From: Acidobacteriota bacterium
GTDB lineage: Bacteria > Acidobacteriota > Terriglobia > Terriglobales > Acidobacteriaceae
Reading direction: 5' to 3'
Assembly (NCBI GenBank): GCA_019510535.1
Contig: JAEKKE010000143.1
Coordinates: forward strand, 1-12,372
DNA: 12,372 nt
The translations under genes and the position numbers were made by a program. The notes beneath the pieces were generated by a model. That model searched no databases and was not told the origin of the DNA. It saw only the letters and a program-made list of their open reading frames with translations. Shown here piece by piece: positions 1-7,600 of this stretch (the stretch's first letter is position 1; each line of letters begins with the position of its first letter).

Positions 1-218
1 ACCTGACCAGCGCGCAGAGTACGACCACACAGTAGAGAAGATCAGACAGAAACCACAAATGGCGGCCGCCCTATGCGGCCGCCATTGCTTTAGTGCATTT
101 TCCCTGTCGCTGGCATCCCGATCGAGGGGTGCAGCGCCGTTTTCATTGCGGAAAACGCCTATAGATGCGGAAACCCCACACTGCATCTACAGGAAAATGC
201 TTTAGTGGAAGACAGGCG
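1..218. other. Non-coding region downstream of the minus-strand operon
   Basis: No convincing gene lies here. One plus-strand frame is open from the window edge to a TAG at 33-35 and could be the last codons of an upstream gene, but about ten codons cannot be judged. If that gene is real, the hairpin at 58-86 sits between two convergent genes. The region also holds a 10-bp direct repeat TGCTTTAGTG (86-95 and 198-207). Overlapping it is an inverted pair, GCATTTTCC (95-103) against GGAAAATGC (192-200). There is also a small 7-bp stem CGTTTTC/GAAAACG (138-144 with 151-157). No promoter was recognised. Confidence 0.6.
58..86. terminator. Perfect 12-bp GC-rich hairpin, probable transcription terminator
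   Basis: AATGGCGGCCGC (58-69) pairs perfectly with GCGGCCGCCATT (75-86) around a 5-nt loop. It lies about 130 nt past the last stop codon of the minus-strand operon, and about 22 nt past a possible plus-strand stop at 33-35. Neither side has a clean run of T: the minus-strand read continues TTGTGGTTTC and the plus-strand read GCTTTAGTG. It is therefore a strong hairpin but a non-classical intrinsic terminator. Use in both directions is possible. Confidence 0.55.
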
Positions 219-713
219 TCAGTCGAGTCCGGCCTGCAGGATCCGGACCTGCCAGCGGACCTCAGAAGGAGTCAGGACAACAAGATAGCGCCGGCGGACA
301 ACTGTCGTGGACAGAACCTTATCCTTCTCAAAGATCTGTTGACGGTATTCGACGTTGTCAGTCATCTGGATGGACAAACCCTCCGGCGAATAGAAAACGA
401 TCTGCAGATCATGGGAAAGATCCTGATAGCGCGTGTGGACTCCCATTCGGTTTTGCGCTTCGATGGTATCGCCAAGCTTATCTCTGGCCACACCAACAAA
501 GTCCCGGTCGAGCTTACCGGCCTGGTTTTGATCGAGCGCCTCCTGCAGGCTCTTCCATGATTCCAGATAGTTGCGGATAACGGAGGACTCGGTCTGCTTT
601 TCCAGCGGGCGGGAGCCCTGGAGCTGGGAAGGCGCCACGCGTACCGTAGGCTCGTCCGCGAGCATAGTCGCCGAAAGCAGGAGAGCGGAAGTCAGACATA
701 CAATTGGCTTCAT
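219..713 (-). CDS. Small exported protein of unknown function (164 aa)
   Basis: I do not recognise the family. Starting at ATG 713, residues 1-25 form a signal peptide: basic MKP, a hydrophobic stretch VCLTSALLLSATML, and likely cleavage near MLADEP. The mature part begins with a helical segment that looks charged and amphipathic (about 40-90). It continues into an alternating strand-rich half with a YRQQIFEKDK-like stretch and ends in QVRILQAGLD. The size and the helix-then-sheet order recall NTF2-like or cystatin-like folds, but this is a weak impression. A TTG at 731 would lengthen it by six residues. I prefer ATG 713 because the signal peptide starts there and the upstream stop overlaps it as TGATG, the same coupled arrangement seen upstream. 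It is the last gene of the four-gene operon and probably acts in the periplasm. Confidence 0.8.
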   Translation of the reverse strand: MKPIVCLTSALLLSATMLADEPTVRVAPSQLQGSRPLEKQTESSVIRNYLESWKSLQEALDQNQAGKLDRDFVGVARDKLGDTIEAQNRMGVHTRYQDLSHDLQIVFYSPEGLSIQMTDNVEYRQQIFEKDKVLSTTVVRRRYLVVLTPSEVRWQVRILQAGLD

Positions 714-1576
714 CACCGGCCACCATCCCAATGGATTTCATTTCCCGCCACGGCGCCGCTGGCGGCGGATATCTTCGATCCTTTGTTCGCCGGCATCACC
801 ACGCTGGCGATGCCTTTCTTCAGAGGAACATCGACAGTAGATTGGGAGTTACCAAAGGTTTCTATGAAAGTAACTATAGTACCGTCAGGAATGGTGTTAC
901 CGCTGCAATCACGTACCGGCGCCGTTTGTACTTCCAGCTTCGATCCGTTCGGTCTGGCGCTGATGGAGATGGAACACGGTTCCCCGGGGACCTGATTAAT
1001 GATGCGCGTATTTGAGATATCTCCGACGCGTGCCGTAAATCGCGCTGAGCCCTCTTTCGTGGCTGAGTTCATCGTGGCCCACGCCAACCCGTTGCGCGTT
1101 GTTACCGTACGAGTAAGCGTCGCTCCACCCGCGATGGATAGCTCAAGTGTTGCAGGCATTGGGTTGGTGATCAGGTTTCGGTACGAGTCGAAGACATACA
1201 TGGAGCCGCTGATGCCATTGGCCACATTGACCGGCAAACGGGAAGGCCGCGCCAGAAAACCCAGGGAACCCGGCTGCGCAGCGGGCAACACATCGAATTC
1301 TGCGTTTTTCGCCGAAGACTCGGTTGCCAGTACCGCCGTGTAGTGTCCGGCGCTGTATAACTCCCCTGTGGCAAACGAGACACGCTCCCCAAGTTGAAGA
1401 TCCCGGCGAAGCGCCTGTCCTGGACCGACAATGTACAACACAGCCTTTCCGCTACCGGTCGTGGTGACGGCGAAGGCGCTTCCAGCCGTCACCGTGCTCG
1501 GGACCTGTATCTCCTGAGCAGGCATCTTCGATATCGGCAGAGCGAGAGTGAGTAGAAGCAATGCTCGCGGTTTCAC
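713..1576 (-). CDS. Exported protein with invasin-type (Big_1-like) Ig domains (287 aa)
   Basis: A signal peptide covers residues 1-21 (MKPR, then LLLLTLALP, likely cleavage after the Ala of MPAQ). The rest is almost all predicted beta-strand. Residues about 22-97 look like one small beta domain. About 105-195 and 197-280 resemble bacterial Ig-like domains of the invasin/intimin (Big_1) type. The last has the typical order D-x-x-GN-x-IPDGT-x-VTF (223-237), then KKGIASVVMPA and an ASG turn. Cys201 and Cys224 are the only cysteines and could form a disulfide. The start is GTG, with AGGGGA at 1589-1584 seven bases upstream, and overlaps the preceding TAG by one base (TAGTG). In-frame Met18 would remove the signal peptide. 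Such domains act as spacers or binding modules. A structural or adhesive role in the periplasm or at the outer membrane is inferred, and no enzyme motif is visible. Confidence 0.82.
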   Translation of the reverse strand: MKPRALLLLTLALPISKMPAQEIQVPSTVTAGSAFAVTTTGSGKAVLYIVGPGQALRRDLQLGERVSFATGELYSAGHYTAVLATESSAKNAEFDVLPAAQPGSLGFLARPSRLPVNVANGISGSMYVFDSYRNLITNPMPATLELSIAGGATLTRTVTTRNGLAWATMNSATKEGSARFTARVGDISNTRIINQVPGEPCSISISARPNGSKLEVQTAPVRDCSGNTIPDGTIVTFIETFGNSQSTVDVPLKKGIASVVMPANKGSKISAASGAVAGNEIHWDGGR

Positions 1577-2706
1577 TAGGAATTCCCCTGAATATAGGTA
1601 GAGACCACGGTGCGCTCACTCTTTACCTTCCCGGCGAGGTCCTGAGGCACGGGGACGCGGAAATCCACGGGAGTCTGCGGCTGCAGGGCACGATCGATAT
1701 ACTGCCCGCCGACCCAGACCACCTGACCGTTGGCGTCATAAAACGTCGTCAGCACGTGGGAGACATTGACCGTATGTCCGCTCTGGTTTGTAAGCTGACC
1801 GGTGACAGCAGCGCCGGAACCTTCCTGGTACTGCTGGTTTTCAATCTCGACCACCGGGTCAGCCGATGCGGCCACCAGTACGGAAGTCGGTTCCATGCGG
1901 ATGGTGGAGATCTTGGAAAGGTCAGTTCCCGGGAAATGGATGATAAATGGCGTGACCTGTTTCGGCAGTAAGGTATGCGAGATCATGTCGAAGGAGCCTT
2001 CGCTGTCCAGCGTTTCTCCTGCCTTGGTTACGAGTGTGGCTTTTACCGAGACGAAGGCAGGTACGACGTCCTCGTTCAGCAGCTCACCCATCACCACCAC
2101 ACCCTCAGCGCGGCTTAGAGGGTGCATGTCAACAATGCGAACATGAGGTGCTTCCACGTCCTGGCTCCCCCAGTCGTCACCCGCGCCGCGATAGATGACG
2201 TCCCAGCGCAAGTAGTTCACGGGAATCACTTGCGGTGGTACAGGTGACTCGTGCTTCAACGGCCAGTTAAGCGCCCAGTGGTTACCCACTTTGACAGCGT
2301 GAACATCGCGTGTGTCATCAAAGTTGCCGACGACGGAGGACCAATGCATCTTCATCGTCAGATCGGCGTCGGTATTGGACTGATGAAGGGGGCGGACCTC
2401 GACACTGTCGAGCGTCGCATAGGTGCGAAGGCTTAGCCCGATACCAAGCAGGTCGCGCTCGAAGTCGGCTTCGCTGAACTCGGCCTTATTGGCCAGACCT
2501 GAATAAGCCTTGGCCAGTGCATGCAGCTTGAGCTGCGCGGTAAGGTCATTCACTGCCGCCTCCGGAGTTGAGGTGGAGCTGAGTATACCCTCCGTCTTGC
2601 CTCCGCTATAGGAAGCAGCGACGGCTGAGGGCCACAAGGTGCCTGCGGTGACCAGCAGGCCGGTCGTGACGGCAAGCGCGGTAGCTAGAAGTTTTCCTTG
2701 GCTCAC
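1576..2706 (-). CDS. Exported protein with NTF2-like N-terminal part and two FxLYD-like domains (376 aa)
   Basis: A signal peptide or signal anchor lies at 5-31 (ALAVTTGLLVTAG, possible cleavage after AVAA). Residues about 46-150 run helix-helix-strands and end in a KVGNHWALNW-type edge, as in NTF2-like domains of envelope proteins. Two similar beta domains follow, at about 197-275 and 292-370. Each has a V-x-G-x-L-x-N start, a central hydrophobic strand, a polar turn and a late L-x-P-x-x-x-x-F pair (LLPKQVTPF and LQPQTPVDF). This matches the FxLYD pattern; the second copy has TFYD in place of xLYD. The start is GTG. It overlaps the upstream TGA by four bases (GTGA), and GGAGGA at 2720-2715 lies eight bases before it. 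No in-frame ATG precedes Met118. The family assignment is by eye and the function is unknown. Its position suggests a periplasmic partner of the membrane protein upstream. Confidence 0.82.
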   Translation of the reverse strand: MSQGKLLATALAVTTGLLVTAGTLWPSAVAASYSGGKTEGILSSTSTPEAAVNDLTAQLKLHALAKAYSGLANKAEFSEADFERDLLGIGLSLRTYATLDSVEVRPLHQSNTDADLTMKMHWSSVVGNFDDTRDVHAVKVGNHWALNWPLKHESPVPPQVIPVNYLRWDVIYRGAGDDWGSQDVEAPHVRIVDMHPLSRAEGVVVMGELLNEDVVPAFVSVKATLVTKAGETLDSEGSFDMISHTLLPKQVTPFIIHFPGTDLSKISTIRMEPTSVLVAASADPVVEIENQQYQEGSGAAVTGQLTNQSGHTVNVSHVLTTFYDANGQVVWVGGQYIDRALQPQTPVDFRVPVPQDLAGKVKSERTVVSTYIQGNS

Positions 2707-4463
2707 GACACCATTCCTCCAGAGACGAGATGTTCCCGCGTATAGGCGGCATCTGTGACATGCTCCGGCCGCAACCGCTTTTCCGGAAGTAGAACGACAA
2801 GCATGGCAAGAAGGCTGAAGCCGACGGGTAGCGTACCCCAGATAAGACCCTGGAAGTGGGTCGGCATCTCCGCGGCATTCATCGGAAGCGCCGGGGGCAC
2901 GCCGTCCTTGCTCCAGATGGTGATTGTCTTATCGTCAAGAGAATCTACCTGGCGCCAGCCGGCGAAGTAGAGCAGGGGATCGTAATAGGGATCGCGGACA
3001 ATGATGAACTTCAGCCCGTACCGGTCCGCATGGTTGAGCATGGCCCTCAGCGAATCCAGGCCAGGCTTGGCAAAGTACTTGGAACTGGTGAGGGCTGCAC
3101 CGCCAAACTGGGTAAGTTCCGGCAACATACGGGCCGAATTGGATTCTCCATCGACGCTATTGGCGTTTGTCTGCATTGCCAGGCGTGACAGCTTGTTCCC
3201 AAACCCCAGCGTGATGTAGCGGTAGTGGTCATGCCCGTCTCGGTTGAGCCACAACGCGACAGAGTCAACGTTGAGATTGGATGCATCGGCCGGCTTGTAT
3301 GTCGACCACGCCACTGCCAGCGCGCATGTGGCTGCTGCAAGCGATGCAATCGGGATAAGCGCCTTCAGCCGGAACCGGTCAACAGCCTCCACGATCACCT
3401 GGCCAAGAATAGGCAGACAGAGCAAGGTCGCCCAGTAGCTGAACCGCTCGAAGGTCAAGACGTTGAAGGAGCGGCCAAGCAGGACCGGAGCTAGGGGAGT
3501 GGTGCCACCCAGGCCAAGCAGGAACGTCGCCCAGAAACCGAGCAGCAGCGGCCGGAGCCGGCGGATGGAACTGCCGCGAATCACGATGAAAGGCAGGGCC
3601 AGAATCAGGGCGCCATAGGGGACGACGAAGTAGTTTATTCCCGCTTCCGGGCTCAGCAGAAAATTGGCGCGGCTGGCGTGGGCAATGGGGGTCTGGGTTA
3701 CGGGATAGCGAATCAATCCGATCCAGAAGGGAAGCAGTACGGCGGCAATCGCTGCTCCAGCGACAACAACGATCGAGACAATTCGGACCACCAGCGCCGG
3801 CGCGGAGACCTTATCCGAGTCTTCGCTGTCGCGGCCATCCATCCACGCGAGCGCGATGATCGGCAGCGCAAATAGCACCGAGCCGAAGATTAGGGTGACG
3901 TGATGGGCGGCCGCTGCGGTTACCAGCAGTACAAATGCTTTCAAAAAAGATCGCCAGCTTCCGTGGCGAAGCCATTGGAAGAGAAAGGGAAGTGCGTTCA
4001 GGTAAATGGGAGCGGCGACGGTAGTACTGAGCTGGCCGGCCGAATAGACAAGAAAGCCTTCAGCGGCAATGAAGACAGATGCAAGCGCTGCGTACGATGC
4101 AGCACGCGGTGACACCCAGAGCGCCGCGAAGCGGTATACCCCTACGACCAGCAGCAGGATTCCAACGAACTGCACGGTCATATACGCCAGGTTCAGTCCC
4201 AGGACCCACGAAAGGATCGCGGTCCATTGCTGTGGCAGAGGCGGGTACGTGGTCTGGGAGAAACCGGCAAACCACTTGGGGTTCCACGGATCGAACCAGT
4301 GTTGTGCGTAGTGCGAGGCAAAGAAGATGTGGAAGTTGGTGTCGTACGACTTCAGCGGTAGCTGCATCAGCAGCAACGGCAGATGAACGGCTACAGCGAC
4401 CATGAGGATGAAGCTCATGGGAATCGGGCGTGCAGATGGATACGCAGAAGCAGGATTTTGCAA
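2703..4463 (-). CDS. Polytopic membrane protein, GT-C / 6-pyruvoyl-tetrahydropterin-synthase-related type (586 aa)
   Basis: This is probably an integral inner-membrane glycosyltransferase-like protein using a lipid-linked sugar donor; donor and acceptor are unknown. About ten to twelve hydrophobic segments are visible, among them 17-35, 80-110, 122-145, 172-207, 222-250, 275-296, 305-326, 340-360 and 368-386. A soluble, probably periplasmic stretch (about 390-535) and one last membrane segment (540-560) follow. After the first segment comes SYDTNFHIFF (Asp41, His45), then an aromatic loop with FDPWNPKWFAGF and TYPPL (72-76). An early Asp in the first large external loop is the GT-C hallmark, and the D...H...YPPL layout resembles the PF10131 family. 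HH at 187-188 lies in a membrane segment. The start is TTG with GAGGGA (4475-4470) six bases upstream; the alternative Met16 has no ribosome site. It is the first gene of the operon and overlaps the next by four bases. Confidence 0.82.
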   Translation of the reverse strand: MQNPASAYPSARPIPMSFILMVAVAVHLPLLLMQLPLKSYDTNFHIFFASHYAQHWFDPWNPKWFAGFSQTTYPPLPQQWTAILSWVLGLNLAYMTVQFVGILLLVVGVYRFAALWVSPRAASYAALASVFIAAEGFLVYSAGQLSTTVAAPIYLNALPFLFQWLRHGSWRSFLKAFVLLVTAAAAHHVTLIFGSVLFALPIIALAWMDGRDSEDSDKVSAPALVVRIVSIVVVAGAAIAAVLLPFWIGLIRYPVTQTPIAHASRANFLLSPEAGINYFVVPYGALILALPFIVIRGSSIRRLRPLLLGFWATFLLGLGGTTPLAPVLLGRSFNVLTFERFSYWATLLCLPILGQVIVEAVDRFRLKALIPIASLAAATCALAVAWSTYKPADASNLNVDSVALWLNRDGHDHYRYITLGFGNKLSRLAMQTNANSVDGESNSARMLPELTQFGGAALTSSKYFAKPGLDSLRAMLNHADRYGLKFIIVRDPYYDPLLYFAGWRQVDSLDDKTITIWSKDGVPPALPMNAAEMPTHFQGLIWGTLPVGFSLLAMLVVLLPEKRLRPEHVTDAAYTREHLVSGGMVS

Positions 4464-4648
4464 GGGACTTCCCTCTTGTATTTCCTTGAGATGCGCTCTC
4501 TTCTGCTCTTAGTTGCTCACTCGAAAACTCCTTCAAATATGTAAGTTCGCTGTCATGTGACTTAGGGGCCCGGACAACTTGCAAAGCCTCAATCAGCATC
4601 CGAACGTGCAAATTCGCTAGCCTTGGAGCCCCCTCCCTTGAAAGCGTT

Positions 4649-4658
4649 CAATCGATTG
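4649..4658. promoter_or_regulatory. Perfect 10-bp palindrome, possible operator
   Basis: CAATCGATTG reads the same on both strands and ends 16 bases before the TTG start of the TPR gene. A repressor or other dimeric regulator could bind there, but a 10-bp palindrome can also arise by chance in a window this size. No second copy was seen. Confidence 0.2.
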
Positions 4659-4663
4659 CTGCC

Positions 4664-4668
4664 GGTGA
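4664..4668 (+). promoter_or_regulatory. Ribosome binding site deciding the TTG start at 4675
   Basis: GGTGA lies six bases before the TTG and matches the 3' part of the extended Shine-Dalgarno sequence. The in-frame stop TGA (4666-4668) lies inside it, so translation cannot begin further upstream. The next in-frame ATG is residue 128, far past the signal peptide. Confidence 0.5.
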
Positions 4669-4674
4669 CGTCCC

Positions 4675-7600
4675 TTGAACATTCGTGTTAAGTTTCGATC
4701 CGTTTGGTGTGTGGCTGCGCTTACGTTTCTCTCCTACAAAGGAGTTGCCCAGACCTATCAGGTCGGACCAGATGCCCCTGGGCAACCGACAACGAAACAA
4801 TCTGAAAAGCAACAGGACCTCGGCTGGGGATCAAACATCCAGAATGCACGTCTGGCCAGGACGGCCGAGCTGGCGTTGCAGCGTGGCGATCATGCCCAGG
4901 CGTTCAGCTATGCGCAGCGTGCCGCACAGGCAGCTCCCAACGACCCGCAGCTCTGGCTGCTGTTGGGATACGCGGCCCGCCTCGATGGCAAGTTGGGCGC
5001 TTCCCTGGATGCCTATCAACATAGTCTGCGCTTGAATCCGTCTTCCATTGACGGGATGTCCGGAATGGCGCAAACTTACCTCGCCTCCGGCCGTACCGGG
5101 GAGGCTGAGCGCCTGCTGAAGCAGGTCGTGGCCGCGGCGCCTCAGCGCAAAAACGAGCTTCTAATTCTCGGTGATCTGTACATTCGGACAGCAAACTACC
5201 AGGAGGCAAAGGTCTGGCTTGAGAAGGCCGAGCATCTGGAGCCTGCGGCGCAGACGGAACTGCTGCTCGCGATTGCGTCCCAGCATCTGAAGCAGATGGA
5301 CCAGGCTGCCCATTATCTGGAGTTGGCAAAAGGACGGGCCCCGAACAACCCTGACGTGCAGCGGGCATTTGCCGCCTTTTATCGTGACACTGGCGACTAC
5401 GACAAAGCTGTCTCGTCGCTGGCAGGAATCCGCAATCCCAAGCCGGACGTCGTCGCCGAGCTCGCTTTCACCTATGGTCTCGCGGGGCGTCCGGAAGAGT
5501 CGGCCCGGACCTACGCCCAGGCAGCGAACGCTATGCCACATGACCTCACTCTGCAGCTATCCGCGGCACAGGCACAGGTAGGCATTGCATCTTTTGACCG
5601 CGCGGAAGAATTCCTGCGGCGTGCATCCACGCTTGATGCGAACTACTATCGCCTGCACGCGATTCGCGGCCAGATCGCGCAGATCCAGGATCGCGACGAA
5701 GATGCGGCCCACGAGTTCAGCGCTGCAATCGCGGCCCTGCCGCCTACCCCGATCGAAGGCCCGTTGTACGGCATCCAGCTTCACATGGATCTCATCCCGC
5801 TCTACAAGAACCTCAACCAGCCTGACCAGGCTCGCCAGGAACTGACAAGCGCTCAAAAGTTGATCGGCAGTCTGGATGAGCGCGGAGCAGATCGTGCCGC
5901 GTTTCTTCGCCTGAGAGCCGTGATTCACTCCGAGGCGGGGGAGTACGAGGCTGCTCTGAGCGACATGAAGGAGTCTCTCGCGCTCACTCCCAACGATCCC
6001 AATAGTCTTCAGCTCAATGGAGACGTGCTGGTGAAGCTCGGCCGCACCTCCGAAGCGATCGCGGTATTTCAGCAGGTTCTCAAGCTCGATCCTCGTAACC
6101 GTTTCGCCCTTACCTCCCTGGGATACGCCTCGCGTGCTAAGGGAGACAGTGCCGAAGCGGAGAAGTACTTCAATCTTCTGGCGAAAGACTATCCCTCTTC
6201 TTACGTTCCGTATCTCGCTCTCGGGGACATGTACACCGATAACCGCGAGTACAAGAAGGCAGAAGAGGCGTATGCCCGCGGGTACAAGCTCGCTCCACAA
6301 AACTCCATGATCGTCGCCGGGGGAATGGACGCGGCAATCGAGTCACACAATCTTCCGCTGGCCGGGATCTGGCAGCAACGGGTGAGCGAGAAGATGGCGG
6401 GAGTACCCCAGGTGTTGCGGGAAGAGGAGCGGTACTTCAACTTCATGGGAGATTATCGGCGGTCTGCAGATCTCGGCCGTCAGGCCCTCAAGCTAATTCC
6501 TCGTGACCGCGAGGTCATTGTCTACCTCGGATACGATCTGCTTCATCTGCAGCTCTTCGACGAATTGCAGACTCTTACGACAAACAACATGGATGTGCTT
6601 CCCAAGGATGCTGATGTCCCGCTTTTGGCCGGGTATGTCTACAAGCACAACGGTCAGAGCGAGGAGGCGGTGAACGCCTTTACGGAGTCGCTGAAGCGGG
6701 ATCCGAAGGTTGCGACCGCATATACAAACAGGGGATTTGTCTATAACGACCTGCGCAAACCTGCACTGGCGGCTGCTGATTTTGAAGCGGCCCTCAAAAT
6801 CACGCCTGATGATGCGGAGACGCATATGGGCCTGGCATTTGCGGAACTGAATCTCGGCCATCCGAAGCTCGCAATCGAGCAGACGCAACTGGCAGAGGCC
6901 ATTGCGGGCGATTCAAAGCTGATCCACGTGGTGCGGGCAACAGCGTATGGCCGCCAGGGAGCACTTACCAAGTCCACACAGGAGTACAGGGCCGCTCTTC
7001 AGTTCGATCCGGACGATGGCTCACTGAACCTGGGACTGGCAAACATCCTGATGGCGCAACGGCGTTTTCGCGAAGCTCTGGGAGAGCTGCAAAATGCACG
7101 GGAGCATCTGCCGAAAGATGCCTCGCTCTACGCCGTTATGGCGCGGGCTAATGCAGAGCTGCACAACCACGACGAAGCAATGCGTGACGTCGATCTGGCT
7201 GAACAGTATGCCGTTGTCCCGGCTTCGTCGAACAAGACAAATGTAGATGAATCGGACGCACAAGAGGCACTTGCCGATGTCTATGTCTCCACTGGAGAGG
7301 CCTTGAGTCTGCTGGGAGAGCAGGATGCGGCGATGAATCGTTTCAGCAAGGCACTTGAGTTGCATCCGAAGAACCGGGTTGGCGTACGTCTGGCCGTCGC
7401 CAAGAATATGGCGAAACAGGGGAGGACTGAGGACGCAGAGCGCCAGATCGCTTTGGCGCAGATGGAAGTCGACGCGAAGGACGCCGAACCTCCCAGCGGC
7501 GAACAATATATCGCCATGGCAAGCGTGCTCCAGCAATTGCATGAGTACGAGCTCTCTCAGACGTATCTCGAACGCGCCAAGGCCGCAGGCGCGCCGGACA

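Larger units (their letters stand above)
4464..4674. promoter_or_regulatory. Divergent intergenic region between the operon and the TPR-barrel gene
   Basis: This 211-bp gap must hold the promoters for both directions, but I found no convincing -35/-10 pair on either strand. It does contain repeated short motifs. TCCCTTGAA occurs at 4634-4642 and again at 4671-4679, where it covers the TPR gene start. The inverse copy CAAGGGAC at 4461-4468 covers the TTG start of the minus-strand gene. A near-palindrome GTCATGTGAC and a GGGCCC block lie in the middle. Shared control of both transcripts is plausible but inferred. Confidence 0.45.

Noticed and set aside
59..205. Plus-strand open frame starting at ATG 59
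   Set aside because: About 48 codons, starting inside the hairpin, with no ribosome site and no recognisable product.
714..731. TTG start at 731 for the small exported protein
   Set aside because: It adds MGWWPV before an already complete signal peptide. ATG 713 forms the TGATG junction that matches the other junctions of the operon.
4060..4611. Minus-strand open frame of 183 codons at the start of the membrane-protein gene
   Set aside because: It overlaps the membrane-protein gene in another frame on the same strand. The N-terminal part falls in the intergenic region and the product has no recognisable features.
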